The notes beneath the pieces were generated by a model. The model worked only from the letters and a program-made list of their open reading frames with translations, ran no database searches and was not told the DNA's origin. From JAOPZY01 sp036495025 (GTDB taxonomy: Bacteria > Actinomycetota > CADDZG01 > JAHWKV01 > JAOPZY01): a DNA stretch of 12,148 bases. The stretch's first letter is position 1. Every line of letters starts with the position of its first letter. The stretch is taken from NCBI GenBank assembly GCA_036495025.1, contig DASXNO010000265.1:1-12148 (forward strand), in the 5' to 3' direction. The position numbers were made by a program, and so were the translations under genes. Positions 1-9,013 of this stretch are shown one piece after another.

Positions 1-2
1 TC

Positions 3-284
3 GACGAGGACGTGCGCGGGCTGCTCTTCATGGCCTGTGTGGCAGACCTGCGCCGCCAGGTCGAGTTCGTGCAGGGCCAGTGGCTCAACGACGGCAACAT
101 CCTCCACCTCGGCGACGACCGCGACCCCCTGGCCGGGTACCAGGACAAGACCGGGAAGATGACCGTCCAGGGCTCCCCACCCAGGTTCCTGCCCGGCATC
201 CCGGAGTTCGTCACCACCCGAGGCGGCGAATACTTCTTCAAGCCGGGGATCGCTGCAATGCGGTGGCTCGCCCAGCAGGGCTGA
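3..284 (+). CDS. DyP-type heme peroxidase, C-terminal fragment (5' end outside window)
   Basis: The reading frame is open from the window edge to TGA at 282-284 and gives 93 residues. It shows the typical end of a dye-decolorizing peroxidase: an RGLLFMACVADLRRQVEFVQ segment (the second ferredoxin-like fold's helix), then a DPLAG turn, a PRFLPGIPEFV stretch and the closing TTRGGEYFFKPG strand-turn. Known role of the family: heme peroxidases using H2O2 on dyes, phenolics or other reductants. The catalytic Asp/Arg and the proximal heme His lie further upstream and are not visible, so activity cannot be judged. The GGEYFF/DPL style resembles the larger class C/D enzymes more than short class A/B ones (inference). 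The protein ends about 13 residues after the YFF motif, with no extra tail such as an encapsulin cargo peptide. It is convergent with the lipoprotein gene 19 bp away. Confidence 0.88.
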   Translation, partial: DEDVRGLLFMACVADLRRQVEFVQGQWLNDGNILHLGDDRDPLAGYQDKTGKMTVQGSPPRFLPGIPEFVTTRGGEYFFKPGIAAMRWLAQQG

Positions 285-297
285 GTGGTCCCCCACT
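284..297. terminator. short hairpin between convergent genes, possible weak bidirectional terminator
   Basis: AGTGG (284-288) and CCACT (293-297) form a perfect 5-bp stem with a 4-nt loop in the 19-bp gap between the peroxidase stop and the lipoprotein stop. There is no T-tract on either strand, so intrinsic termination is only suggested by position. Confidence 0.2.
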
Positions 298-303
298 ACG
301 TCC

Positions 304-829
304 CTACGACGTGAGCTGGAAGGTCGCGAGGAGCCGGTCGTAGGCCGGATGCGCCGCATCCAATGACGCCGCCCCGCCGGACAGCACGAAGTATTGCTGG
401 ACGTCGCCGGACGGGGCGAAGAACGCTCGCATCCGGATGGCATGGCCGTTGGGCCCCCTGATCACGCCGTCCTCCGCCTGCCGGCCGAGGAACGTCAGGT
501 TCGCCCGCGAGACCACGGTGCCGGAGACCGCAGAGGCCGACCCGTCCATCTGCCGGTCGAGGAGGGTCTGGGTCACCCCTGCCATGGGGCCGGGGCTGGC
601 GAGGTACTGCACGATCACGTCCTCGGCGGCGTTGGCGCTCAGGGCCTCGTACCTGACTTCGGTGCTGACGTCGTGGGTCGAGGCGGTCCGCTGCGGTTTG
701 CTCGGGAACTCCGCGCTGAACCCTGCATCCGTGGCCTTGAAGACGGTGGGTTTGTCGGCGCTGCTGGTGGGGGATCCACTGCAGGCGACCAGCAGGCTCA
801 TCACGAGCAGGAGCGCAGCGACCGCCGGC

Positions 830-840
<11 letters not shown>
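304..840 (-). CDS. small exported lipoprotein, unknown function
   Basis: This gene encodes 178 residues. The N-terminus is a lipoprotein signal peptide: basic MKTRP, a hydrophobic stretch (residues 6-18) and a lipobox LVAC with the lipidated cysteine at residue 20, followed by a Ser/Gly/Thr-rich linker. The mature part begins with a GFSAEFPSKPQR segment (about 40-51) and ends with AYDRLLATFQL. A leading FPxxP strand and a closing amphipathic helix-strand resemble PsbP/Mog1-like small extracytoplasmic domains, but that is a weak impression and I do not recognise a family. It should be anchored on the outer face of the cytoplasmic membrane. Its ATG (838-840) lies inside the 3' end of acs, an 11-bp overlap in a different frame, so it is probably co-transcribed and translationally coupled with acs. 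No clear separate Shine-Dalgarno site was noted. A functional link to acetate use is not evident. Confidence 0.85.
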
Positions 841-2797
<1,957 letters not shown>

Positions 2798-2875
2798 TGC
2801 TGTCCCTCCTCGCCGGGGCCTCGGGCTTCGTCATCTCCTACAGACGTTCTACCGCAACCGGTCCGCAGGGTGCGG

Positions 2876-2898
2876 ATATATTCCACTTTGGAGTAAAT
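2876..2898. promoter_or_regulatory. AT-rich imperfect dyad, candidate operator over the P450 translation-start region
   Basis: In the 102-bp divergent acs/P450 gap, TATTCCA (2879-2885) faces TGGAGTA (2889-2895) across a 3-nt spacer with 6 of 7 pairs. Extending outward to 2876 and 2898 gives 8 of 10 pairs. The block is far richer in A/T than its surroundings. It includes a -10-like TATATT (2877-2882) and the P450 Shine-Dalgarno GGAG (2890-2893). A dimeric regulator binding here would block P450 expression and possibly affect acs. No good -35 partner was seen. The cognate regulator is unknown and is not encoded next to the site. Confidence 0.4.
2890..2893 (+). promoter_or_regulatory. ribosome binding site deciding the GTG start of the P450
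   Basis: GGAG lies 6 nt before GTG at 2900 but 12 nt before the in-frame ATG at 2906. The spacing favours the GTG; the two choices differ by two residues. Confidence 0.5.
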
Positions 2899-2899
2899 T

Positions 2900-4141
2900 G
2901 TGTCCATGACCGCACAGGCCGGTGGCGAGCTTGCTCCCGAAGATCCTGTCTTCTTCAACCCGCTCGACCCGGAAGCCCACGCCGACCCCTATCCCCAGTA
3001 CCGGCGGCTCCGTGAACAGGCTCCGATGCTGCGCGGCCCGCTCGGCTACTGGGTGCTGAGCCGCTACGCCGACATCGCGGCGGTGCTGCGGGACCCGCGC
3101 TTCGGCGTCGGGATCGACGAGGCCAGCCTGATGCTGGCGATGACCCAGGAGGGCCCCGGTATCGCCACGATGCGGGAGCTGAGCCGCTGGATGCTCTTCC
3201 GCGACCCGCCCGACCACACCCGGCTCCGGAAACTCGTCAGCAAGGCCTTCACGCCCCGGGCGGTGGAGGCCGTGCGGCCGAGGGTGGTCGAGATCGTCGA
3301 CCGCCTGCTCGACGACTTCGCCGGGCGTGACGAGGTGGACCTCATCGCGGACCTTGCCCTCCCGCTGCCGGTGACGGTGATCAGCGAGCTGCTCGGGCTC
3401 CCCATCGAGGATCAGGCCCAGGCCCGGGAGTGGGCCGAGGCCATTGCGCAGGCCCTCGACCCGATCATCACCGAGGACCAGGCCCTTCGGGCCGACCGAG
3501 CGGTCACCGAGCTCGCCGCCTACATCGGGGGCGTCGTGGCCGAGCGCCGGCGCAACCCCGGGAACGACCTGCTCTCCCGCCTCATCGGGGCCGAGGACGA
3601 GGGGGGCCACCTCAGCGAGCCCGAGCTCATCTCGACCGTGGGCCTCCTCTTCGGCGCCGGCCACGAGACTACCCGGAACCTCATCGGCAACGGCATGCTC
3701 GCCCTCCTGCGCAACCCGGCCGAGCTGCGGCGCCTGCGCGACAACCCGATGCTCATCCGCAGCGCGATCGAGGAGCTGCTGCGGTACGACTCGCCGGTGC
3801 AGATCGCCGGCCGGGGAGCCCGGGCCGACGCCGTCATCGGCGGCGAGCGCATCGCCGCCGGGGAGCCGCTGATGCTGCTCGTCGGCGCCGCCAACCGCGA
3901 CCCCGCCCAGTTCCCCGACCCCGACCGCCTCGACGTGGGGCGGCCGGACGTGAAGATGCTGTCGTTCGGCGGGGGCATCCACTTCTGCCTCGGCGCCATG
4001 CTGGCCCGGACCGAGGCCCAGATCGCCATCGCCTCGCTGCTGGCCCGGGTGCCGGACCTCGAGCTCGCCACCGAGCACCTCGAGTGGCGGCCCCACATCA
4101 CCCTGCGGGGCCTCTCCTCCCTGCCCGTCACGATCGGCTGA
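2900..4141 (+). CDS. cytochrome P450 (soluble, class I bacterial type)
   Basis: This 413-residue protein has the normal size of soluble bacterial CYPs and no membrane anchor. It is a heme monooxygenase that inserts oxygen into an unknown substrate using electrons from a ferredoxin system. Visible landmarks: helix-C region WMLFRDPPDHTRLRKLV (97-113), the conserved heme-propionate contact area; I-helix GAGHETTRN (252-260) with the oxygen-activating acidic/Thr pair; K-helix ExxR as E292-L-L-R295; and the heme loop FGGGIHFCLGAMLAR (356-370) with Cys363 as the axial iron ligand. All catalytic landmarks are intact. The sequence style resembles CYP107-like actinobacterial P450s, but a CYP family cannot be assigned by eye. 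No ferredoxin or ferredoxin reductase gene is in the window, so redox partners must come from elsewhere. It is divergent from acs and followed by an AT-rich inverted repeat. There are no biosynthetic-cluster genes around it, so a catabolic or detoxifying role is as likely as a biosynthetic one. Confidence 0.97.
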   Translation: MSMTAQAGGELAPEDPVFFNPLDPEAHADPYPQYRRLREQAPMLRGPLGYWVLSRYADIAAVLRDPRFGVGIDEASLMLAMTQEGPGIATMRELSRWMLFRDPPDHTRLRKLVSKAFTPRAVEAVRPRVVEIVDRLLDDFAGRDEVDLIADLALPLPVTVISELLGLPIEDQAQAREWAEAIAQALDPIITEDQALRADRAVTELAAYIGGVVAERRRNPGNDLLSRLIGAEDEGGHLSEPELISTVGLLFGAGHETTRNLIGNGMLALLRNPAELRRLRDNPMLIRSAIEELLRYDSPVQIAGRGARADAVIGGERIAAGEPLMLLVGAANRDPAQFPDPDRLDVGRPDVKMLSFGGGIHFCLGAMLARTEAQIAIASLLARVPDLELATEHLEWRPHITLRGLSSLPVTIG

Positions 4142-4156
4142 CGGCAGCACCGCAGG

Positions 4157-4203
4157 TAGATTGCATCAAAAACCGCGGATAGCACGATATTCGATGCAAT
4201 CTA
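4157..4203. repeat. perfect 11-bp inverted repeat in an AT-rich intergenic block
   Basis: TAGATTGCATC (4157-4167) and GATGCAATCTA (4193-4203) are exact inverted copies separated by 25 nt. Allowing one extra base, the match continues outward as CAG-G- on the left against CTG on the right (4154-4156 versus 4204-4208 region). The stem has only 4 G/C pairs and no T-tract follows, so it is a poor intrinsic terminator for the P450. The position just upstream of the small ORF, with the right arm running into a -10-like TATGCT, fits paired binding sites for a regulator better. Confidence 0.7.
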
Positions 4204-4207
4204 TGCT
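4202..4207 (+). promoter_or_regulatory. candidate -10 element for a leaderless transcript of the 41-aa ORF
   Basis: TATGCT fits the actinobacterial TANNNT pattern and ends 6 nt before GTG at 4214. Transcription would therefore start at or next to the start codon, which would explain the absence of a Shine-Dalgarno sequence. No convincing -35 hexamer was seen. Its first two bases belong to the right arm of the inverted repeat. Confidence 0.35.
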
Positions 4208-4213
4208 GTCGGC

Positions 4214-4339
4214 GTGGGTCCACCGAGGCGCGGCCCGCTCGAGCGGCGCAGACGGATGATGGTGGTCACGGCCTGGGTCCTGGTCGTGGCCCTGATCGTG
4301 GGCGTGCTCGCTTCGCTGCTGTTCATCAACCTGCACTGA
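4214..4339 (+). CDS. putative 41-residue single-pass membrane protein
   Basis: A GTG-started frame runs to TGA at 4337-4339 and encodes 41 residues. The first 14 are strongly basic and proline/arginine-rich (PPRRG, then ERRRR at 10-14). Residues 16-38 form one uninterrupted hydrophobic helix (VVTAWVLVVALIVGVLASLL core), ending INLH. This is the textbook positive-inside pattern: basic N-terminus in the cytoplasm, one membrane helix, almost nothing outside. There is no Shine-Dalgarno site, but a -10-like TATGCT sits at leaderless distance. In-frame ATG codons at 4256 and 4259 are alternative starts that would remove the basic segment. It fills most of the gap between the P450 and the convergent aminotransferase. 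The amphipathic design argues that it is coding, but at this length in GC-rich DNA chance remains possible. Function is unknown. Confidence 0.5.
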   Translation: MGPPRRGPLERRRRMMVVTAWVLVVALIVGVLASLLFINLH

Positions 4340-4368
4340 GAAGACCGGCCTGCACCTGAGAGAACCGG
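4331..4368. repeat. imperfect 18/19-bp tandem duplication across the small ORF stop
   Basis: CTGCACTGAGAAGACCGG (4331-4348) is followed after one base by CTGCACCTGAGAGAACCGG (4350-4368). The two copies differ by one inserted base and two substitutions. The unit begins in the last codons of the small ORF and ends at the aminotransferase stop. GACCGG (4343-4348) and CCGGTC (4365-4370) within it can also pair as a 6-bp stem with a 16-nt loop, a possible weak terminator between convergent genes. Confidence 0.55.
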
Positions 4369-5652
<1,284 letters not shown>

Positions 5653-5719
5653 CCGTCACACCTCCCCTCGCGGGCCCATGATCGCAGGGTTGCGCCCCGC
5701 TCGTGGAACAATCGCGGCT

Positions 5720-6976
5720 GTGAGCGACCAGGCCGCCGCCCCGCCCGCCGACCGCTCGTACCTCCGGCTGCTGATGGTGCTCCTGGGCACCGCCACCTTC
5801 TTCGAGGGCTACGACACCGGGATCGCGGCGGTCGTCATCCCCGACCTCGCCCGCGACTTCCACGTGCCCAACGACCTGCTGGGCGGCCCGGTCTCGATCG
5901 TCAACCTGGGGGCCCTGTTCGCGCTGTTCGTCATCGCCATCGGCGATCGGGCCGGCCGCCGTCCCCTGCTGATCGCCACGACCCTCCTGTACGCCCTCTT
6001 CACCGGCTTGACCGCCGCAGCCCACAGCGTGGCGACGTTCACGGCCATCCAGTTCCTTGCCCGGATGTTCCTCGTGAGCGAGCTCGCCGTGGCGATCACC
6101 ATCGCAACCGAGGAGTTCCCGGCCGACCGGCGTGGCCGGATCATCGGCTCCCTCTCCCTGCTCGGGGCGTTCGGCCTGATCGCGGTGGTCATCGCCTACC
6201 GCTTCCTCGCCCATACCTCGCTCGGCTGGCGAGGTCTCTACCTCCTCGGGGCGATCCCGCTGGTGGCGGCGGCCCCGCTGCGGACCAGGCTCCGGGAGAG
6301 CCGCCGGTGGCTCGAGGCGAAGGCACGGGGGCAACGCCTGCGCCGCACGCCGATCCGCCTCGTCCTCGCCGGCCCCTACCGCCGCCGCCTGCTCCTGGTG
6401 AGCGGCATGCTCTTCTGCTTCAACTTCGCCGTGCTGTCCGGTGCCGCCTACTGGACCCTGTTCGCCCGCAACGAACGGGGTCTGACGGCCAACACCGCCA
6501 ACGCCCTCCTCGCTGCGGCCGTCGTCATCGGCCTGCCGGGCTACGTCGTGGCGGGGTGGCTCCAGGACCGGTGGGGACGGCGGCGCACCGGCACGCTGTT
6601 CATGCTCGCCGGTGCTGGGTTCGGCATCGCCGCCTTCCAGGTCCACGGGCATGTGCCGATGCTCGCCGCACTCGCCGGTGCCGTGTTCTTCGGCCTGGGC
6701 GGCACACCGGTGATCAACGCGGTGTCCTCCGAGCTGTTCGCCACGGAGATCCGGGCGACGGCGCTGGCGGTCGCCCGTTCCTTCTTCGGCACCCTGGGTG
6801 CGAGCGCGGGCCTGTTCCTGGTGCCGCGGCTCGCTGCCCACCACGGGGCGGTCGGCAGCTACGGCAACGCCCTGGCGCTGGCCGGCCTGGCCCTGGTCCC
6901 CGCCGCCATCCTGCTCAACCGCCTGCCGGAGACGTCCGGCCGGGAGCTGGAGGACCTCGCAATCGACCCCGGCTGA
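5720..6976 (+). CDS. MFS transporter, sugar-porter/organic-acid symporter-like
   Basis: This is an integral membrane transporter of 418 residues with about 12 hydrophobic helices. Visible family marks: GYDTG in helix 1 (30-34) with Asp32; MFS motif A as GDRAGRR (75-81) between helices 2 and 3, with its repeat in the second half at QDRWGRRR (282-289); EEFPADRRGR (131-140) after helix 4; RESRRWLEA (192-200) after helix 6; and PETSGRELEDL (403-413) at the C-terminus. The last two mirror the PESPRWL and PETKG signatures of sugar porters and relatives, so a proton-coupled uptake system is likely. The substrate is unknown. The start is uncertain. GTG at 5720 gives a normal N-terminus (SDQAAAPPADRSYL, then helix 1). 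It lacks a good Shine-Dalgarno site, and a leaderless start after AACAAT (5707-5712) is possible. ATG at 5678 would add 14 residues without a ribosome site. Divergent from the aminotransferase. Confidence 0.88.
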   Translation: MSDQAAAPPADRSYLRLLMVLLGTATFFEGYDTGIAAVVIPDLARDFHVPNDLLGGPVSIVNLGALFALFVIAIGDRAGRRPLLIATTLLYALFTGLTAAAHSVATFTAIQFLARMFLVSELAVAITIATEEFPADRRGRIIGSLSLLGAFGLIAVVIAYRFLAHTSLGWRGLYLLGAIPLVAAAPLRTRLRESRRWLEAKARGQRLRRTPIRLVLAGPYRRRLLLVSGMLFCFNFAVLSGAAYWTLFARNERGLTANTANALLAAAVVIGLPGYVVAGWLQDRWGRRRTGTLFMLAGAGFGIAAFQVHGHVPMLAALAGAVFFGLGGTPVINAVSSELFATEIRATALAVARSFFGTLGASAGLFLVPRLAAHHGAVGSYGNALALAGLALVPAAILLNRLPETSGRELEDLAIDPG

Positions 6977-7051
6977 TCCGACGGGCCCCGCGAAGTAAGG
7001 TAAAAGTCACGCGTATCCACGCGATTTCCTCCTCGCTTCGAGCACGCCCCG

Positions 7052-7083
7052 TACCCTTAAGCTGGTCCGGCACGGAGCCGTGC
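7052..7083 (+). promoter_or_regulatory. candidate -10 (TACCCT) and leader hairpin before the second MFS gene
   Basis: The 118-bp gap after the first MFS gene holds a -10-like TACCCT at 7052-7057 (TANNNT pattern). It is followed by a perfect hairpin GCACGG-AG-CCGTGC at 7070-7083, directly abutting the G-rich ribosome site at 7084-7092. The hairpin would lie in a leader of roughly 30 nt. Whether it affects translation is inference. No clear -35 was seen. Further upstream CACGCG is repeated at 7013-7018 and 7024-adjacent positions within GTCACGCGTATCCACGCG. Confidence 0.3.
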
Positions 7084-7094
7084 AGGGGGGAGCA

Positions 7095-8453
7095 ATGAGC
7101 CGACGCGGCGCGTATACGGATTTGCTGGCGTCCAACCCCAGCTTTCGCCGGCTGTGGATCGCCCAACTGATCTCGCTCGGTGGCGACTGGTTCAACGTCG
7201 TCGCCCTGACCGGCCTGGTGCTGCACCTCACCGGCTCCAGCTTCTACGGCGGCGCCGTCCTCGTCGCGAGCCTCTTGCCCCAGTTCGTGCTGTCGCCGGT
7301 CGCGGGGGTGGTCGCCGACCGGTTCGACCGGCGGCGGCTCATGCTCGGGGCCAACCTGATCGCGGCGGTGCTGGCCCTGGCGATGCTGGCCGTCCGCTCA
7401 CGGGGGAGTGTCTGGCTGGGGCTGGCGGCCATGGCCGGGATCGCGGCGATGGGGGCGTTCTTCGACCCGGCGTCCCGCTCGGGGCTCCCCAACGTCGTCG
7501 ACGACGGCCAACTCGCCGCCGCCAACGTCCTCATGGCGTCGACCTGGGGCGTCATGGCCGCCGTCGGGGCGGCAGCCGGGGGCTTGGTTGCCGGCCTCCT
7601 GGGCCGGGACGCCGCGTTCGTTGCCAACGCCGCCTCCTTCCTCGTTGCGGCCGCCCTCATCCTCGGCGTCCGGGCCCACCTCGGCCCCCTCGACCCGGCC
7701 GTCTCCGGCCTGCCCGGCACACCCGGTGGATCCGGCACACCCGGCCCGCACGGCGCCGAGCGCCGCCGGCTTCGGCCGATCCGGGACCTCGCGGAGGGAG
7801 CCGACTGGGCGCGCACCGACGCTCGGGTCATGGCCCTCCTGGCCCAGAAGGTTGGCTTCGGGCTGGGCACGGGCATGATCGGGCTGCTGCCGGTCTTCGC
7901 CACCCGGGTCTTCTCCGGCCGTGGCCCCGGCGGGGTGACCGGTGGTCTGGGCTCGGCCGACGCTGCGATCGGGGTCCTCTACGGCGCCCGGGGGCTTGGG
8001 TCGTTGCTCGGCCCCTTCGGAGCGAGAGCCGTCATCGGGACGGACCTGCGACGTCTCTTCCCGGCCATTGCCGCTGCGATGGCGCTGTTCGGCGGCGCCT
8101 ACGCCGTCTTCCCCGCCGCTCCCGGCCTCTGGGCGGCCGCCGGCATCGTGCTCGTCGCCCACCTGGGCGGCGGCACCCAGTACACGATGACGAGCTACGG
8201 CCTCCAGCAGATCACGCCCGACCGGGTCCGTGGGAGAATCATGGCCTTTGAACTTGGGCTGGTCACGCTCACGATGTCGGTCAGCCTCCTCGCCGCCGGT
8301 CGGGCGGCGGAGGTCGTCAACCCACGAGCGGTCGTCGAACTGCTGGCCGGGCTGACGATGGCGTACGCGGCGGTGTGGGCGTTCGCCACCCGGGGTCTGT
8401 GGAGGCAACGGGCACCCGGCCCGGCCGGCACCCTGGCGGCACCGGGAAGCTGA
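7095..8453 (+). CDS. MFS exporter of the MFS_3 / EntS-like type
   Basis: This 452-residue, 12-helix membrane protein starts at ATG 7095, supported by AGGGGGGAG immediately upstream (7084-7092); an in-frame GTG at 7080 lies inside the leader hairpin and is less likely. The opening NPSFRRLWIAQLISLGGDWF (14-33), motif A as GVVADRFDRRRLM (71-83), the FFDPASRSGLPNVV segment (122-135) and QQITPDRVRGRIMAF in the second half (371-385) are characteristic of the H+-antiporter group that includes enterobactin exporter EntS and macrolide effluxers. Efflux of a small molecule is therefore likely; the substrate is unknown. The cytoplasmic loop between helices 6 and 7 (about 196-245) is expanded and contains a Gly/Pro/Thr-rich low-complexity run encoded by a short DNA repeat. 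It may share a transcript with the receiver-domain gene 28 bp downstream. Confidence 0.9.
   Translation: MSRRGAYTDLLASNPSFRRLWIAQLISLGGDWFNVVALTGLVLHLTGSSFYGGAVLVASLLPQFVLSPVAGVVADRFDRRRLMLGANLIAAVLALAMLAVRSRGSVWLGLAAMAGIAAMGAFFDPASRSGLPNVVDDGQLAAANVLMASTWGVMAAVGAAAGGLVAGLLGRDAAFVANAASFLVAAALILGVRAHLGPLDPAVSGLPGTPGGSGTPGPHGAERRRLRPIRDLAEGADWARTDARVMALLAQKVGFGLGTGMIGLLPVFATRVFSGRGPGGVTGGLGSADAAIGVLYGARGLGSLLGPFGARAVIGTDLRRLFPAIAAAMALFGGAYAVFPAAPGLWAAAGIVLVAHLGGGTQYTMTSYGLQQITPDRVRGRIMAFELGLVTLTMSVSLLAAGRAAEVVNPRAVVELLAGLTMAYAAVWAFATRGLWRQRAPGPAGTLAAPGS
7714..7744 (+). repeat. 13-bp exact direct repeat encoding a GTPGGS/GTPGPH linker
   Basis: CCGGCACACCCGG occurs at 7714-7726 and again at 7732-7744, an 18-bp period equal to six codons. 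The reading frame is kept, giving GTPGGS followed by GTPGPH in the loop between the two halves of the transporter. The likely origin is in-frame slippage or duplication in a loop that tolerates length change. Confidence 0.75.
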
Positions 8454-8481
8454 TGGCCAGCCTACCCGCCCCGATGTCGCG

Positions 8482-8880
8482 ATGACCTCCGCCACCAAGC
8501 CGAAGGCCGTCGTCATCGAGGACGACGTGACGGTCGCCGGCATGGTGTGCTACTTCCTCGAGCTCCAGGGCATCACCTGTTTTCATGCGCCGACCGCGGA
8601 GTCGGGGTGGCGCATGATCGTCATCGAAGGCCCCGCCATGGCGGTGATCGACCAGCGGCTGCCCGGCAGGGACGGGTCGTGGCTGCTGGAGCGCCTCCGT
8701 GAGGACGAGCGCTTCTCTCGGTTGCCCGTGGTCCTGATATCGGGCTATGAGGATCCCGCCGTGGCGACCCATGCCAAGGAGCTCGGGAGCCCCTGCCTCG
8801 CCAAGCCCTTCTCGTACGACCAGCTGAACAGCCGGCTCGCCGAGGCGGTGGATCTGGCGAGGCGCTGGCAGCCCGCCTAG
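8482..8880 (+). CDS. single-domain response regulator (receiver domain only)
   Basis: This 132-residue protein is a complete CheY-like receiver with no output domain. The acidic pocket is E13-D14-D15, the phosphoacceptor Asp57 lies in AVIDQRLPGRDG (54-65), the switch Ser87 is in VVLISGYEDP (83-92), and the conserved Lys108 is in LAKPF. All residues needed for phosphorylation are present. Such stand-alone receivers act as phosphate shuttles or by protein contact with kinases, flagellar, stress or metabolic partners; nothing here tells which. The ATG has no convincing Shine-Dalgarno site and follows the MFS exporter by 28 bp. No histidine kinase or Hpt gene is in the window. The NarL-type regulator follows after 133 bp with its own promoter-like region, so joint function is suggestive only. 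Confidence 0.9.
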   Translation: MTSATKPKAVVIEDDVTVAGMVCYFLELQGITCFHAPTAESGWRMIVIEGPAMAVIDQRLPGRDGSWLLERLREDERFSRLPVVLISGYEDPAVATHAKELGSPCLAKPFSYDQLNSRLAEAVDLARRWQPA

Positions 8881-8907
8881 GCGCCGCCCCGGCCCCCGAG
8901 GGCTGGC

Positions 8908-8985
8908 ACGACAGGGTCGTCGCATCTATCCTTATACGACGAAGAGACCGTTTTACGCCAACGTCTCACCCTAGGTAAAGGTCTC
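8908..8985. promoter_or_regulatory. cluster of inverted repeats and GAGAC/GTCTC boxes upstream of the NarL-type regulator
   Basis: Three nested elements fill the 133-bp gap. ACGAC-AGG-GTCGT (8908-8920) is a perfect small hairpin. TCGTCG (8917-8922) pairs with CGACGA (8937-8942) around a -10-like TATCCT (8927-8932). GAGACC (8944-8949) pairs with GGTCTC (8980-8985), the match continuing inward as TTTTAC...CC against GGTAAA with single-base bulges. A third GTCTC copy sits at 8963-8967, so GAGAC/GTCTC boxes recur about every 18-19 bp. This looks like a promoter with multiple regulator half-sites, possibly for autoregulation. A second -10-like GACAAT lies at 8999-9004. Confidence 0.4.
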
Positions 8986-9013
8986 GGCCCCATCGTCCGA
9001 CAATGTAGAAGCC

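Noticed and set aside
240..284. Encapsulin cargo-loading peptide on the DyP peroxidase
   Set aside because: The protein ends soon after the final conserved strand with no extra tail, and no encapsulin gene is visible.
2849..4150. A 433-codon minus-strand frame opposite the P450
   Set aside because: Low-complexity translation with no motif; the plus strand holds an intact P450 with all signature residues.
4157..4203. The inverted repeat as a Rho-independent terminator of the P450
   Set aside because: The stem is AT-rich with a 25-nt loop and no T-tract follows.
8904..8935. A sigma-54 promoter suggested by TGGCACG
   Set aside because: The GC of the -12 element is not found at the required distance, and sigma-54 is not typical of Actinomycetota.
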